From Hypsibius dujardini (taxonomy: Eukaryota; Tardigrada; Eutardigrada; Parachela; Hypsibiidae), in NCBI GenBank assembly GCA_001579985.1, contig LRSR01003250.1, positions 1 to 55,776 on the forward strand: a DNA stretch of 55,776 nucleotides. The letters run 5' to 3'. Under the pieces are notes generated by a model. That model searched no databases and was not told where the DNA came from. It saw only the letters and a program-made list of their open reading frames with translations. The translations under genes and the position numbers were made by a program. Shown one piece after another: positions 10,949 through 24,364 of the stretch; within the stretch, counting starts at the first letter, position 1; every line of letters starts with the position of its first letter.

Positions 10949-11156
10949 TACTGTACTGCCACAATTTTAAAGTGGGTTTAGCCCCGCCCACCCCTGATAG
11001 ACTGTACGTGACGTCACGGATTCACTTCCGTTCATCAAAGGCCGACTTCGGCCCGCCAAAAGCGCAGTGAAACCAGTGAACACAAGTTGGACCGGGAGTC
11101 GGTAATGTACTTGTAGGGCAAAAAACCCACCCTTAAAATCGTGGCAGTACAGTATA
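10949..11156. mobile_element. MITE-like element family 2, copy a
   Basis: About 208 bp just downstream of geminin. The ends are inverted copies: TACTGCCACAATTTTAAAGT on the left and ACCCTTAAAATCGTGGCAGT on the right. The body contains CTGTACGTGACGTCACG. A reverse-oriented copy lies at 52755-52962. Confidence 0.85.
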
Positions 11157-11285
11157 TAGATGACCCCTCCAGAGATGGGGTTTACGCTGATTCCTGTTCC
11201 TAGTTCTTTGATCACATGCAGTGCATTCTACATTACCTATTTCCCATGTATCTGTTTACAAGCAGTTCAGCCAAGCTTTCTAGTC

Positions 11286-11604
11286 ATACACACATGGCCA
11301 CAATTTTGGGTGGTAGAGTTTGAGCCATCAGGGTGATCTGATTTTGAGCCACTCTTGCCTAGGACTTGCCACTGCTTTCTTCTGAATCTTTCATTTAATG
11401 CCTGGCTCAGCGGAACAATTAGATTGAGCAAGCTGCCCTAAATTCTGCCAAAAAAAACAATTTCAATCAATCGATCAATTAAGTAAAGGCTGCATGCTCA
11501 GCTGTGGTCAAGAGCACATGCGCGCGGTGACTTAGTTCGGTTCGAACTCGGACCTTCCTTTTTGGCTTAGAGTTTGCCACTCAAAATTGTGGCCATCTGT
11601 TTAT
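11286..11604. mobile_element. MITE-like element family 3, copy a
   Basis: About 315 bp with inverted termini: ACACATGGCCACAATTTTGG at the left and AAAATTGTGGCCAT at the right. A related full-length copy is at 32856-33166 and terminal pieces are at 27293-27514. The sequence GGTTCGAACT near the right end resembles a pol III B box, but no A box or tRNA fold accompanies it. Confidence 0.8.
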
Positions 11605-12011
11605 CGGCTCGGCTGTACCTTGTCCGAACCGAACCTTTCACGTCAATCTTCGTACTTGCTTTCAAAGTTACGCCTACGGTTTTGCTCTTATGCTAATGTA
11701 AAAAGGTAACTGGATGTTTATTAGACGTTTGAATGTTGCCATCAAGTTGGATTAGCTTCTCTGGGCATGCTCCATCGTGACATTCTGTGATAGCGACGCG
11801 ATAGTCCCGACCCCGAGACGAGACATCGTTTATCCCAAAAAAGCATATTGATTAAGGTTACCGACAATGAGGCAAGCATAAGAAGCCGTAAAAATTCACC
11901 GGTGTCTAAATATGAGCGTAACGAAGGATGCGTAAAAACTACTAAATCTAATGAAAGTATGAAAGAATCGAACAAAACAGCATGAATCAGTTGTGCAACA
12001 AACCATTAAAT
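11605..12011. other. spacer at ANO10 3' side
   Basis: I see no coding exon here. It probably holds the ANO10 3' UTR and terminator region. Confidence 0.5.
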
Positions 12012-15000
12012 CTAGTTTATAGAGCGGACAAAGGTGACATCATCCTGTGCGGAGGTCGGGAGACTTCGTGTGCTTGGTGAAGCACCCTGTCTTGGATCAC
12101 CTCGTACAGCACGGCGAGACCATCTCTTTGCTTGAATTTGGGCCTCAATCTCCTTTCGAGATTCCTGTGCGCGCTGGAAAAACAAAAGACGTCGTAGAAA
12201 AGGAGCGACGCTTTCCGAGAGAGACGTACCCGTTCTTTCACTGCAAGCTTCATATCGTATTCGGTCTTAGCCATAGCAATGGCTACGTCTCTTGGAACGG
12301 TGGGAATAATTACAGTCATCCCGAGTTTGGCGAAGATCAGCAAATGCTAAAAAAGATAATAAAGTCGGCATAAGGGGATTTCGGGTGAATGATCAAGACA
12401 ATTACAACCGTACAAGAGCTCTTACTTCGATCACCACGAAAGCCATAATCAGTTGCCCATCAGAGGCGTGGGAGAAGTACTCGTGAACCGGAGGGCTAAC
12501 GTAGATCAGGGCAAGATTGGTAGTGACCGCAGCAAATCCCATCAGTTCAAACGCCAGCTGCCAAGGTCCGATAGAATTAGCCGGCCGGGCAAAAGGTCGC
12601 TGCATTATGTTGCATAGTTTAAATCCATCGCCTCGGATTTCAATGACGTTGTTGATGAGAGCGAACAGAGCGGCGATGGGGAAGGCGGAGGAGAAGAGGA
12701 AGCAGTAGCCGAACTGGAGGAACAGCTCCAGGTAGTCATCAAAGGTACCCTGAAGCAAGCGATATTACGATTCCCACTGAGATAAGGGGACAACCAAAAA
12801 AACCTTCTGCAGAGAAATGAATGCGCGATTTCAGGACGAAAAAGACTGACCAGGTATTCCGGAAGCTCGCTTTCAATAGTGGCTTGATCGCGCAGCGCTT
12901 CAAAGTTGGGATCAACATTCTCGCCACGGGCAGTTCGCTTTTTCTGCTCATTCCGAAGCTCTCGCTTTAGCCTCCACTTCTCGTACTGAACTTTAGCATA
13001 TGGCATTAATGTTTCCGGAAACTGGTCAAGAATTTGGTTGGTGATCAACTGTGCGGCCAAATGACTCCGCAACAGATCCAAATCTTGCAGCCAGAAAGCG
13101 ATGTAAAAGAGGGATGAAAATGAGTTGATAAAATTGAAGAGCAAAAGCTTCCAGATGAGGTGGAACTCGTAGGACGTTTGGAGACGGTGGTTTTCCTTGT
13201 CAGTCAGCCAAGTGGCGATATACCTAAACAAACAAATGTACATGAGAATCAATCGTGTCTGGACCTTAAAGAGAAACTCACTTGTAGACAGAGCGGAAGA
13301 TGTTAATGCAGATGGTCTGCAATATAAATGACAATTCGATTCAATTCAATTCAATTCAATTCAAAGACTCAAAATACATTTCCAAAAAGTTGCGTACATA
13401 GACGGCACTCGGAGCGAATTTTCCGAAGAACAGCATAATGGTTGGGTTTTTCAAGTACTCCTCTGACAGTCGTAGTTGGGTATGCAAATACGTTCCCAGG
13501 ATGTACAGCGTCAGGAAGAGGCACAATGTCACCACGGGAGCCGAAACCAATCCGATCCAAATATTACGCTGAACAACGCTGTAAACAGGTTCGGGTTGAC
13601 CAGTCACCGGATTTTTTCCCATACTCCCTAACACCCAAAAGATGCACAACATGACATTTCAGAATTCGTTCCGACGAAGGGGTTTTATCCCAGTGACATC
13701 AAGTACCTTTGAACTGGGCTCGAGGAAGTTCCAGTTCCTGGTTGGTTTTGTTGAGGACTCCCCATTTGTACGAGAGTCGATTGCAGTAGCGCTTCCATCG
13801 TTCAAAGAAGAATGTCGCCCAGAGGACGTTGAAGATGGCAAATGCCGCTGTTGACTGAAGTGAGCCTGCGCTGAACCACTGGAGGAAGAACATGGAGAAG
13901 CCCAGGATCGTCGCCGGTACCAGCATTTCGGTGTAGTAACCCAGAAAAGCAAAGTAGATGGAGATGTGTTCCCCAAAATAAGCCCTAATCCGGTCTGAAA
14001 AGAACATTTCCACTAACCAGCTTTTCAAACCAAATTCCAAGAAATCAGAAAACAAACAGATGAGCCGTTCAGACACAAACAGCCAAGTAAACTAAAGAAC
14101 AGCGAACTCATTGAAACTGGACATGCAGACCCGCATCAAGAGAGAACAGTATTGAGAGATATTCATACGGACAGAAATGCAGGCAGTGAACTTTCACGCA
14201 TATGGATATGGGAAGGGATCTGGGAAGGACTTCCTTGCTGGGAACCCTACATACCATAAGAATAAGAGAAATGATAATCCACCCACCTAGCGGCTGTTTC
14301 TTTGAAAACGACAAGCTGATCCAATCTTTCGACAATAACTTCAGCACCTCCTTTTCGTGCAGAGAGAAGATCTGATTGATCAAATCCTTTCTTTGAATTT
14401 TCGTGACTAGAATACATAGGCACAATTTCAAACAATCGATCGATTCACGTGACCGGGTATGGATAGTTTCTCACTTATGCTCTGGCCGACGCTGAATCGG
14501 ATTTTGTCGGTTTTGTAGAACCGGTCGGTCTCATCATCCTTAGCACGCAATTCATGGATTTCAAAGTAGACCATTCGTGCCTTTTCCGCATAATCGAAAA
14601 GATCCCCGGGATAGCCTCCTGCAAAGATATCCACATCCCAGTGCACCAACGACAACATATGCCACAATTAACTCATCTAGCAATCAGACAGCCAGTCCAC
14701 AACAAAGTTACCTTCATGCAGTCCATCAATCAAACTATCAAGCGACCAATCCATCCGTAAACGAGTCTATTTACACACCTTCGGGAACGAAACGCGACAG
14801 CGTCTTCACAGTGAATTCCCTGAGCGCTTCATTGTCTTGCATGTCCGGTTTCATTAGCTCCAGCCACTCCGCAATCATCAGCAACCGATACGTCGGCGCA
14901 CATATATGCAAAAAGGCGTACTGCAAAAGCACAATGGCAGCTCTCAAGAAAAGTGCCGTCGAGGAGGACCTGAAAATGCTCAATTCCCGCCTACCTGGTT

Positions 15001-15174
15001 CGTATTGACATCGCGCACCGATCGGACCAGCAGTTCGGCGCCTCCCTGAGATTTGGGCGACTGAATCCGCTGGATCATCCATTCCACAAAATCGGCGTTG
15101 CACTTTGTGGATAATTCGATCACGCAATGCGTTTCAAAGGGCTCCTGACTGGAGCTCTCAGACTGCGTCTCCAT
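12012..15174 (-). CDS. ANO10: anoctamin-10 (TMEM16K) membrane scramblase
   Basis: TMEM16 family protein; ANO10 acts in the endoplasmic reticulum as a Ca2+-regulated lipid scramblase. Eleven exons join in phase: 15174-14995, 14920-14779, 14618-14475, 14386-14287, 14020-13707, 13627-13398, 13316-13282, 13223-12851, 12749-12426, 12346-12230, 12173-12012, for 706 residues (human 660). The ANO10-type N-terminus (CVIELSTKCNADFVEWM, GGAELLVRSV) precedes the transmembrane core. Core matches are RIRAYFGEHISIYFAFLGYY, FERWKRYCNRLSYKWG, TDKENHRLQTSYEFHLIWK, FNFINSFSSLFYIAFWL, GTFDDYLELFLQFGY, ALINNVIEIRGDGFKLC and RPFARPANSIGPWQLAFE; these point to ANO10 rather than ANO1-9. One exon is only 35 nt. The acceptor of the exon at 14386 is the least certain junction. 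Confidence 0.95.
13332..13364. repeat. (AATTC)n microsatellite in ANO10 intron
   Basis: Short pentanucleotide run CAATTCAATTCAATTCAATT within the intron between the exons at 13398-13627 and 13282-13316. Confidence 0.9.
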
Positions 15175-16129
15175 CTTGACTAATAACTTGTTCAGTTCCG
15201 ATTATTTAGAATTGAAGAAAACACATCCCAGCTGCATATATAGGCGGAATTATATATGGACCATCTGTACTGAAAGAAATTCCGTAGCCGTACATGGAAA
15301 TGTCAAATGGCAAATTCCACAACAATCAACAGCTGATGATGCAGCTTGCTCTGATTGCTTGTTGGTCACGTATCTGCATTGTGCTCAGCAAATGCAGATG
15401 CGGTGTTTTCTTTGCTTGCTCGATTGGTCGATTAACCGATACAAAATTGTATTTCGATTGATTGATCGGCTGATTAAAATCAGTTCGGCTGACGTTGCAG
15501 CTTGCTCTGATTGCTTGTTGGTCACGTATCTGCACTATGCTCAGCAAATGGTTCGTTGAAACACCTTTTGTTCTTGACTTTTGACTGTTGATTGATTGAA
15601 TGATTGACAAAATTTCCCAGATACGTTTTAGATACAGAATCTGTTGATTGATTGATGTTGACTGTTGCTATCAATTGGAAAAAATTGCTGGTGAGTTGCA
15701 ATGTTGCTTAATTGGGATCCAGAAATTGTAGAAGAAAATCCACAAAATTATCTGAAAGCTTTAAAGCGTCATGCAAGACCATAAACCGCAATCAGGGCGG
15801 AGAACGATGTCAGGGTAAGCCATCAAGTAAGCAATCAACCGAATGAGTGATTCAACAGTCTTTAATGCTGCAAAAACAGAAAAGCGAGTACCTCGCAGCC
15901 GCAAGTTCTAGATCGTAAACGGAAGAATTTGATTGAAATTAATCATGTTGCCAGTTTTGAGGTAAACGACAGTAGAGATTATTCAGCTCGATCGAGGGCC
16001 TATATGCTGATGCACCAGTCAATCAATGGCTTAAAGGAATTGATTGAAATACAGCGACGTGTGTGTACGGTGCAGCAATCGACCAATCAACCACAACCCT
16101 GTGATGGGAACCGTAAGACATAATCTCAT
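15175..16129. repeat. intergenic spacer with a 60-bp direct repeat
   Basis: No coding exon seen. GCAGCTTGCTCTGATTGCTT and the following GTTGGTCACGTATCTGCA...CTCAGCAAATG occur twice (about 15340-15400 and 15499-15551), separated by TTGATTGATT-rich sequence. It should include the ANO10 promoter and the MED31 3' end. Confidence 0.8.
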
Positions 16130-16525
16130 TCACGGATCCGTCGTCTTGGCCTGCTCCGGTGCTCCGGTAGTCTGCAATAGCGTATTCCGCTGGCGAGTGT
16201 AATGCTGCCAGAACAGGACCTGCTGATCGTCGATGAAGCGCGCACACGTCGGATTGGCCAGCTCTCTGCGGAATGCTTCGTGCTGGAGGAGATCGAGGAA
16301 AGTCAAACAGTTGGGATACTTGATGAACTGGATGTACTCTGGTTGCTTCCAGTACTGGAGGTATTTGAGGTAGTTTATAAAGCTTTTCTCCTTCAGGTAG
16401 CCGTGTTGCGCGAGAAAGTTGAGGTAATGTGGATTGGCCAGGCATTGGACAAATTCCAGCTCCACTTGAAAGCGCGTGCGTTGGGGATCCTCATCCGTGA
16501 GTATTCTCTGCGGGAGGATCGACAT
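16130..16525 (-). CDS. MED31: Mediator complex subunit 31 (Soh1)
   Basis: Middle-module subunit of the Mediator coactivator of RNA polymerase II. Single uninterrupted exon of 131 residues, matching the family's length of about 130. The MED31 core is nearly intact: FVQCLANPHYLNFLAQHGYL, FINYLKYLQYWKQPEY, IKYPNCLTFLDLL, FRRELANPTCARFIDDQQVL and FWQHY. The ATG at 16525 gives a short leader (MSILPQRILTDEDPQRTRF) before the core. The frame stays open upstream, but that stretch does not resemble the family and is taken as 5' UTR. This and possibly the tiny protein at 51079 are the intronless genes here. Confidence 0.97.
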   Translation of the reverse strand: MSILPQRILTDEDPQRTRFQVELEFVQCLANPHYLNFLAQHGYLKEKSFINYLKYLQYWKQPEYIQFIKYPNCLTFLDLLQHEAFRRELANPTCARFIDDQQVLFWQHYTRQRNTLLQTTGAPEQAKTTDP

Positions 16526-17046
16526 CTTTTCGAGTGAAAAAATCCACAAAACTCGGGGGAAGGGAATTCCTATATCCTTTCTTGGTCTCTGGAGGACGCG
16601 CAGTTGAAGAAAAACAAAGCCACACGGCACAAGCTTATGCGCTAACCGTTCCGCCTGGCACGCGCTCGGTAATGGGACACGTGCACTGATTGATTGATTT
16701 ACCAAGTTGCCACTCTAACTAGACTTAATAAACTAGGAGTGAAGTAGCATGGTATGGGTATTGAGTACTAGTACTGTATTGTCAAGCAGTCTGGATTCCA
16801 TTTTCTTTCACTTTTGCTTTAATTGTGAAACAACACAAATGGCAAGCAGGATGTTTTTTCTTTGGTAGATTTGTACATCGTCTTTCTTTCACACATTTCG
16901 CAAGGTAAGACTTCCTGAGATCGTATCAGAATAAAACAACAAAAAAGCATTGCGAATAGGATCTCCGTCAGAACTGATCAAAACAACGGTAGTCAACTTG
17001 ACCGAAGCAGAAAAACTAAAAAGTCTGACTAATTATCTGAGACAGT
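16526..17046. other. spacer between MED31 and histone H2B
   Basis: No feature recognised beyond likely UTR and promoter sequence. There is no histone-type stem-loop downstream of H2B (the H2B stop codon overlaps AATAAA at about 17045-17050 on the minus strand). Confidence 0.5.
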
Positions 17047-17590
<544 letters not shown>

Positions 17591-18016
17591 TTCGGCGATT
17601 GGTTTGTGAAAAGAGCGAGAAAGAATAAATTGAGACTTACAAACAACGTATAAGATCGGGAATGCCGCGTGCGTGCCTTTTATAGCCGCCCCGCATTGAA
17701 TACACACGAAACACTTTTAACGGTCCCGCCCAGGGTGTGAGACTTATGGGCCAATCACAGACTAGCTTCCATTTCATTCCTCTTTCATTCAATAAACTTT
17801 ATGCGTCATTGGTCGATAAGTCGCACAAAGGCGGGGCATATTTCATGGAAGTTTCGGGCCAATCAGACGCGACATTTCACACTGCCAGCTTCCCGCCTAT
17901 ATAAGCTAGCAACGAACCGTTGGCGAATTTTCATTCTCTAATATTGATCGTTTTTGCCTCTCCGCAGAGAAATCGTTTTTGTTTCGTTTTAATTCCGTCC
18001 ACGTTTCACACTCAAC
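17591..18016. promoter_or_regulatory. divergent H2B/H2A promoter
   Basis: 426 bp between divergent start codons. It contains a TATA box toward H2B (minus, about 17677-17686) and one toward H2A (CCTATATAAGC, about 17897-17907), plus two CCAAT boxes (GGGCCAATCACAG about 17748, GGGCCAATCAGACG about 17856). This is the usual layout of paired core histone genes. Confidence 0.8.
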
Positions 18017-18568
18017 ATGACTGGCCGAGGAAAGGGAGGAAAAGTGAAGACCGGAAAGTCCAAGTCGCGTTCTTCCCGCGCTGGACTCCAGTTCCCCGTC
18101 GGCAGGATCCATCGTCTGCTCCGGAAAGGAAACTACGGTGAGCGCATCGGAGCCGGAGCCCCCGTCTACCTGGCTGCCGTCCTAGAGTACCTCGCGGCTG
18201 AAGTGCTGGAGTTGGCGGGAAACGCCGCTCGTGACAACAAGAAGAGCCGCATTATCCCCCGTCATCTTCAACTGGCCATCCGCAACGACGAAGAGGTAAG
18301 AATAAAGTGCCAGACCGTTTTGCATTTTCCCTAATCCCCATACATTGTGAGCCCCTTTGCTTGTTTTGTGTTCTGACATTGTTGTTTGTTTGGTTCACAG
18401 TTAAACAAGCTGCTCTCCGGAGTGACCATCGCCCAGGGAGGTGTTCTGCCCAACATCGCGCCGACACTTCTTCCCAAGAAGTCTGCTGGTGACGCCGTTG
18501 AAGCCAAGCCTGCCGCTGTAAAGACCACCAAGCCCAAGAAGACTGAAGCCGCCTCTCAGGAGGTTTAA
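18017..18568 (+). CDS. H2AX: histone H2A, H2A.X-type C-terminus
   Basis: Core histone. Exons 18017-18295 and 18401-18568 join in phase 0 after Glu93, for 148 residues. The fold is canonical H2A ([78 protein letters not shown]). The tail is long, rich in Lys/Pro/Ala, and ends AASQEV at the stop. SQE plus a hydrophobic residue at the very C-terminus is the damage-kinase (ATM/ATR/DNA-PK) site that defines H2A.X. The last residue is Val rather than Tyr or Phe. No other H2A is in the window, so the cluster's H2A is the X type. The intron lacks any repeat. No stem-loop after the stop. Confidence 0.95.
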
Positions 18569-19437
18569 ATTGGTTGTTTTGTGTTCGTGCCTGTTGTAAA
18601 TGCCTTTTGTTATTTGACTTTTGTCAACGCAAGAACTAATCCATTCACTTGTGCTTTGGATGTACGGCTGTATGTTTGGTGGGCTGTGGCATCGATAGGT
18701 TGTACAGAAATCCCAGCGCGATCTCGAGATAAAAAAGATTCCCATCGAAAAGACCATAAACCACAAGATCGTCTTGAATTTTGAATAAGCTGACTAGGTT
18801 TCAGACACGACAGCTGTTTCTCCACAGACGAGAAACAAATTTGGATTCGGCTCGGATACGAAAGTATTTCATCGAATAAGAAAATACATGTACTACTGAA
18901 CGTTTTACAGTATGAATAGAATTTACCAGAACTCAAGATGTGAAAATTCAGTCTGCACAATACGCTTGCGAGCATCATTGCGAGTTTTCAGACTTACAGG
19001 CAAAAAACCGAGAAACCTCCGGTTCGAGATTATTACTAAAATATTCAGTACTGTACCGCGTAACAGTGGACATGAACACACCGGACGTGGCGTAAAAGTA
19101 AGAATCGGCAAGGAAAGATTTGCCGACAGTTGCATTTGAACCAATCTGAAATATCAAAACGTACAAGTTGACGACCAAAGACTGAATGCACTCCATCACT
19201 CATAACTTTTTTATCAGAGGAAAGAAAGTTCTACGCACACGTTTCTTAAATCGGCTCTGCCGTTAAAGTATGAGAAATTCTTAGGACCAGAAAAGCTCGG
19301 TGGTCTCTGCGCAATCAAAACAACGCTCCGTAAAGAAAATTAAGACTCCGCGCCGAGCTCTAGACAGCGCGCCTCATAACGAGATCCACTTCAAAGTAAG
19401 CAATGCCAAACACAGTAAACAAACCAACACACGCCCT
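18569..19437. other. spacer between H2A.X and H1
   Basis: No supported coding sequence. Minus-strand ORFs at 18610-19199 lack any recognisable motif and are probably chance. Neither convergent histone gene shows a stem-loop in its 3' flank here. Confidence 0.5.
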
Positions 19438-20712
19438 TTACTTTCGGGCCACCTTTTTGGTCTTGGGCGTGGCGGCCTTTTTGGGTGATGTCTTGGACTT
19501 GGTGGCAGCAGTGGATCCACGCTTCTTGGGAGATGAACGCGCCACAGATTTGGCCGGCTGAGCGCCGACCGCGGGTTTAGACTTCGGAACAGGCTCCTTC
19601 TGAGCAACGGGCTTGGGCTTCTCGGACTCCTTTTGGACCGCCGCCTTGGCTGGGGCTTTGGATGCGGCCTTCTTCTTGGTGACGCCTTCTTTCTTCACAG
19701 CAGCGGGTTTGGTCGTGGCGGCCTTCGCTGCAGGACGCTTTGTCACTTTAGTGGTCGCGACAGCGGCCGGAGCAGACTTCACCGCCGCCCTGGCGGCTGG
19801 GGCGATCGGCTTGGGTGGGTTGGCTGTCTTCTTGGGAGCGGGAGCAGACTTCTTGGCAGGTGCAGCAGCAGCCGGTTTGAGGGGCTTCGACGGGGACGCA
19901 GTCTTCTTGGGGGTTTGAGTGGACGCCTTCTTGGATCCGGCGGCCTTTACTGCAGCTGACTTGGCCTGGCCGTTGACCTTCAAACGATAAAGCGGCATCA
20001 GTATGTTTCAAATGCAAGCAACAGAATTAATTAATTCTGTGGAAAAAACCCCAAACTTCAGCTAGAAAGGTTGCGAGATTTTTAGATCGATTGATCAATC
20101 AGCACGTACGAACGTCTGCTACCAACGAGTTTACACTAAAAATCGATCACTATACAACAAGACTTCTATTCCAGTTTCCAAAGTGTATTAATAACATGAA
20201 ATCAACTATTGACTGCTAAAGGCTAAGCCAGTGAGGAACAGTTGGAACAATCAGCTGAAACTGAATAGGATAGAGGAATCATTCAATCAAGCGACTACGA
20301 GCAATGCCACTTCAGTTACGAAATGTACAAATAAAATTATTTTTACCTGAAATGATCCCGAAGCGCCTTTTCCAGACACCTGCTTCAGAGCCCCCGATGC
20401 CACTCCGAGCGTCAAGGCTTTCTTAATGCGCGCCTGCATCCGCTTATCCTCCGGGACACCCAAGTCGAAGTGCTCAATAAGGTAGGCGATGATCTTCTGG
20501 CGCGACGATCCCTTTTTCTCTGCCAGACTATTCAGCGCAGTTTTGATCATTTCGATGGTCTTGGGATTCTCTGAGACCAACTTGTTGCTCTTGTCGCCTG
20601 CTGCTTCTCCTGCGGCAGCGGGCTGCTTCCTCGCGGCAATTTTCTTCTTCGGTGTAGCTTTCTTGCTCAGCGTCGCCGGACTTGCGCCTGCAGCAGTTTG
20701 AGGAACGCCCAT
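19438..20712 (-). CDS. H1: linker histone H1
   Basis: Linker histone binding nucleosome entry/exit DNA. Exons 20712-20347 and 19977-19438 join in phase 0, for 301 residues, long for an H1. The N-terminal tail is Ala/Lys/Pro-rich. The winged-helix globular domain is at about residues 48-122 (TIEMIKTALNSLAEKKGSSR, QKIIAYLIEHFDLGVPEDKR, IKKALTLGVASGALKQVSGK, ASGSFQ). The second exon is the whole Lys/Ala/Pro tail with repeated PKK, AAKA and SPKK motifs; SPKK/TPKK motifs are DNA-minor-groove and Cdk sites. The intron falls exactly at the domain-tail boundary. An acceptor-like TTCTCAG just before the ATG hints at a 5' UTR intron. CCAAT boxes lie upstream at about 21119 and 21355. Confidence 0.95.
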
Positions 20713-21600
20713 TTTCCCGTCCTGAGAACACAAAAAAAGAAGGAAACATTATCATTTTTCTGCTCGACGAGACGCGCGGAGATGAGATGCAGAGTTATGG
20801 TTGTTTGTTTTGATTTGATTGATGATTGCTTCGGCGCTTAGTCAACTGGAGGTGCTTGCCTGTTTCTGTGTGATGAGGATGAGGAAAAAATACGTAACAG
20901 CTTAAGCTCGAGAATGGGAGGAAAAAACGGCAACACGAGTTAGAAAATAAAATCTGTTGCGGGGAAAAATTCGCCGAAGTGCGGAAAGTTCAAGGAGAGA
21001 GCGTTGTGAATTTTACGAATTTCGCCAAGGCCGCGAGAGCGAAAGCACCACATGCACGGTTTTCAAGCACGACGTGGGCGGGATTCACTTTAAAAGGGCG
21101 TGCGAACAAGACTTTTAAACCAATCAGAACAGGTTTGTTGTGTTGGCTGCCCGTGACCGTTTTTGAGTTTCCCGTTCCAGAATATATTTTCACCAGTTAA
21201 GCCCATAGGCATTTTTTGCATTTTGACTATTGTTAAATGTGCAAAAAAGTGTGAAATTTTTTATGGGCAGTGATCGGTAATTTTTGGCATACCGTTATAA
21301 AAGTTGTGATACGTTTTATGGGTTTTCCTGAAAGCATGACGTCACCACTGAGTGGGCCAATCACTGCTCGAGAGTTTGCGTGCCGCGTTTTTTACCAGTG
21401 CGCAATTTGCACACGTTCTGTTGTGGCGGCCCAAAGAGAAAATACAATATACAGTACAATAATAATCTTTTTCTTTATGGCCGAGATAGATATTCTTTGA
21501 TCCAAACCATAGTACAGTCTATTTCGATTTAACAACTACTGTAGAAAGCTAGCATCTGTAAGACTTTTACTGTAGAAATTGTTTATTGCTAGCTAATAAA

Positions 21601-21755
21601 GTCAACGACAAGATTGAGTGTAATGGAGGGTCCGGGGGATGGGCAAAAGGGGCGGAGCAGGGGTGATTTTCATACAATCGAACAATGCTCACCCCCTGCT
21701 CCGCCCCTTTTGCCCATCCCCCGGACCCTCCATTAAACTCAATCTTGTCGTTGAC
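21601..21755. mobile_element. hairpin (foldback) element family 5, copy a
   Basis: Two 63-bp arms starting GTCAACGACAAGATTGAGTG and ending CACTCAATC-like inverse ...CTTGTCGTTGAC differ at about one base and flank a 29-bp loop. The arms include GGCAAAAGGGGCGGAGCAGG. A related hairpin with a tandem expansion lies at 38639-38874. Confidence 0.9.
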
Positions 21756-21760
21756 TGTTT

Positions 21761-21966
21761 GAGGGAAGGGCTCTGGAATGGGCCACTTCATTTCCGTACC
21801 CTGAAATGGGCCACCGGGTGGCAGGGGGCGCTTTGTCGCAAATTAATCGAAAACAGTCAAGTCACTGCTTAGTCAGCGACCTCTATAGTGAGCTTTTACC
21901 AACCGTCCAATCATTTCGTTTTTTCAACATGTTTCCAGTTTTTCTTTAAATCTGATACGCGTTACC
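21761..21966. mobile_element. MITE-like element family 4, copy b (truncated)
   Basis: Starts GAGGGAAGGGCTCTGGAATG directly after hairpin 5a. It contains ACTGCTTAGTCAGCGACCTC and CTATAGTGAGCTTTTACC and stops near GATACGCGTTACC, so the far terminus is missing. Confidence 0.8.
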
Positions 21967-22799
21967 AAATAGTACCAAATTCGGCTGTTTTAATTAAATA
22001 TATTTAAACGTTATTTTATTTAATGTATTGGCAAGATTTAAATTTGAATTTTATTTTATTTAAATTCAAAAGTGTTATTTAAACAACACTACTTATATTG
22101 TACTCGTACTAGTAAATCACCATTCACCACGTACAACGTAATAAATTACGGAAATGTACAGTAATAGTGGTCGTGCTGCTTGGAGGAAGTTGGAAGTCTT
22201 CCCTCTTCATGCTGGGCTTGCCGTGCATTTGACATGCGACCCCGTCCGTTGGTCTTCATTTTTGTCAGTGGACTGGACGAACTGGTCATGTTGCTTGTCT
22301 GGAATTGTATGTATGGCAGCTGCTTGAGGTGTCTACATTCCAAGAGTCTGCAATTTACACGAATCAGTTTTATGAGCATGCAATAATTCAGTTACCAGTA
22401 GTGAACGCAAAAGGAAGATCGACTTTGGAGTACGACTCTTGAAACAATCAATCACGATCATTGCCTTTCCCGAGCTGCATTTGCAAGAGGATTTTCTCCT
22501 CCGGACACTTAGTTGAAGAATACTGAAGTACTTTTATGTCACTGCTCCTGTACGCTTATGGATCAAATGTTAATGAGAAAGAATCAACGACTTTCTTTGC
22601 TTTGATTGTGTTTTGCCCACCAACAAGAACGTGTCTTGCGAATTTCCATTTGATGATCAGGTACCAACGTGACAAAACTATTTGAAGCATTAAAAAGTAA
22701 CCCCACAAAGAAAAAATGTACAATTACTCGCTCGAACGTAACAGTGAGAATGAACTACCAACTAGGACTGAGTCAACAAGTCAAAACAAATAAAACAAT

Positions 22800-24364
<1,565 letters not shown>

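Larger units (their letters stand above)
20713..22799. other. H1-H4 spacer with CCAAT boxes and inverted-repeat elements
   Basis: The proximal part is the H1 promoter region (CCAATCAG at about 21120 and GGGCCAATCACTG at about 21353). It then holds a near-perfect 63-bp-arm hairpin (21601-21755), a truncated family 4 element (21761-21966) and AT-rich sequence at 21980-22120. The region 22140-22700 has no recognised feature. Confidence 0.6.

Noticed and set aside
11530-11560. B-box-like GGTTCGAACT suggesting a tRNA or SINE
   Set aside because: No A box at proper distance and no cloverleaf; the element has inverted ends like a MITE.
13340-13397. Extension of the ANO10 exon through NFLEM before the intron
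   Set aside because: Ending the exon at 13398 (donor GTACGC) restores phase and aligns residue-for-residue with ANO10; the longer exon breaks the frame.
18610-19199. Minus-strand ORFs between H2A.X and H1
   Set aside because: No motif, no splice partners, and base composition like the surrounding spacer.
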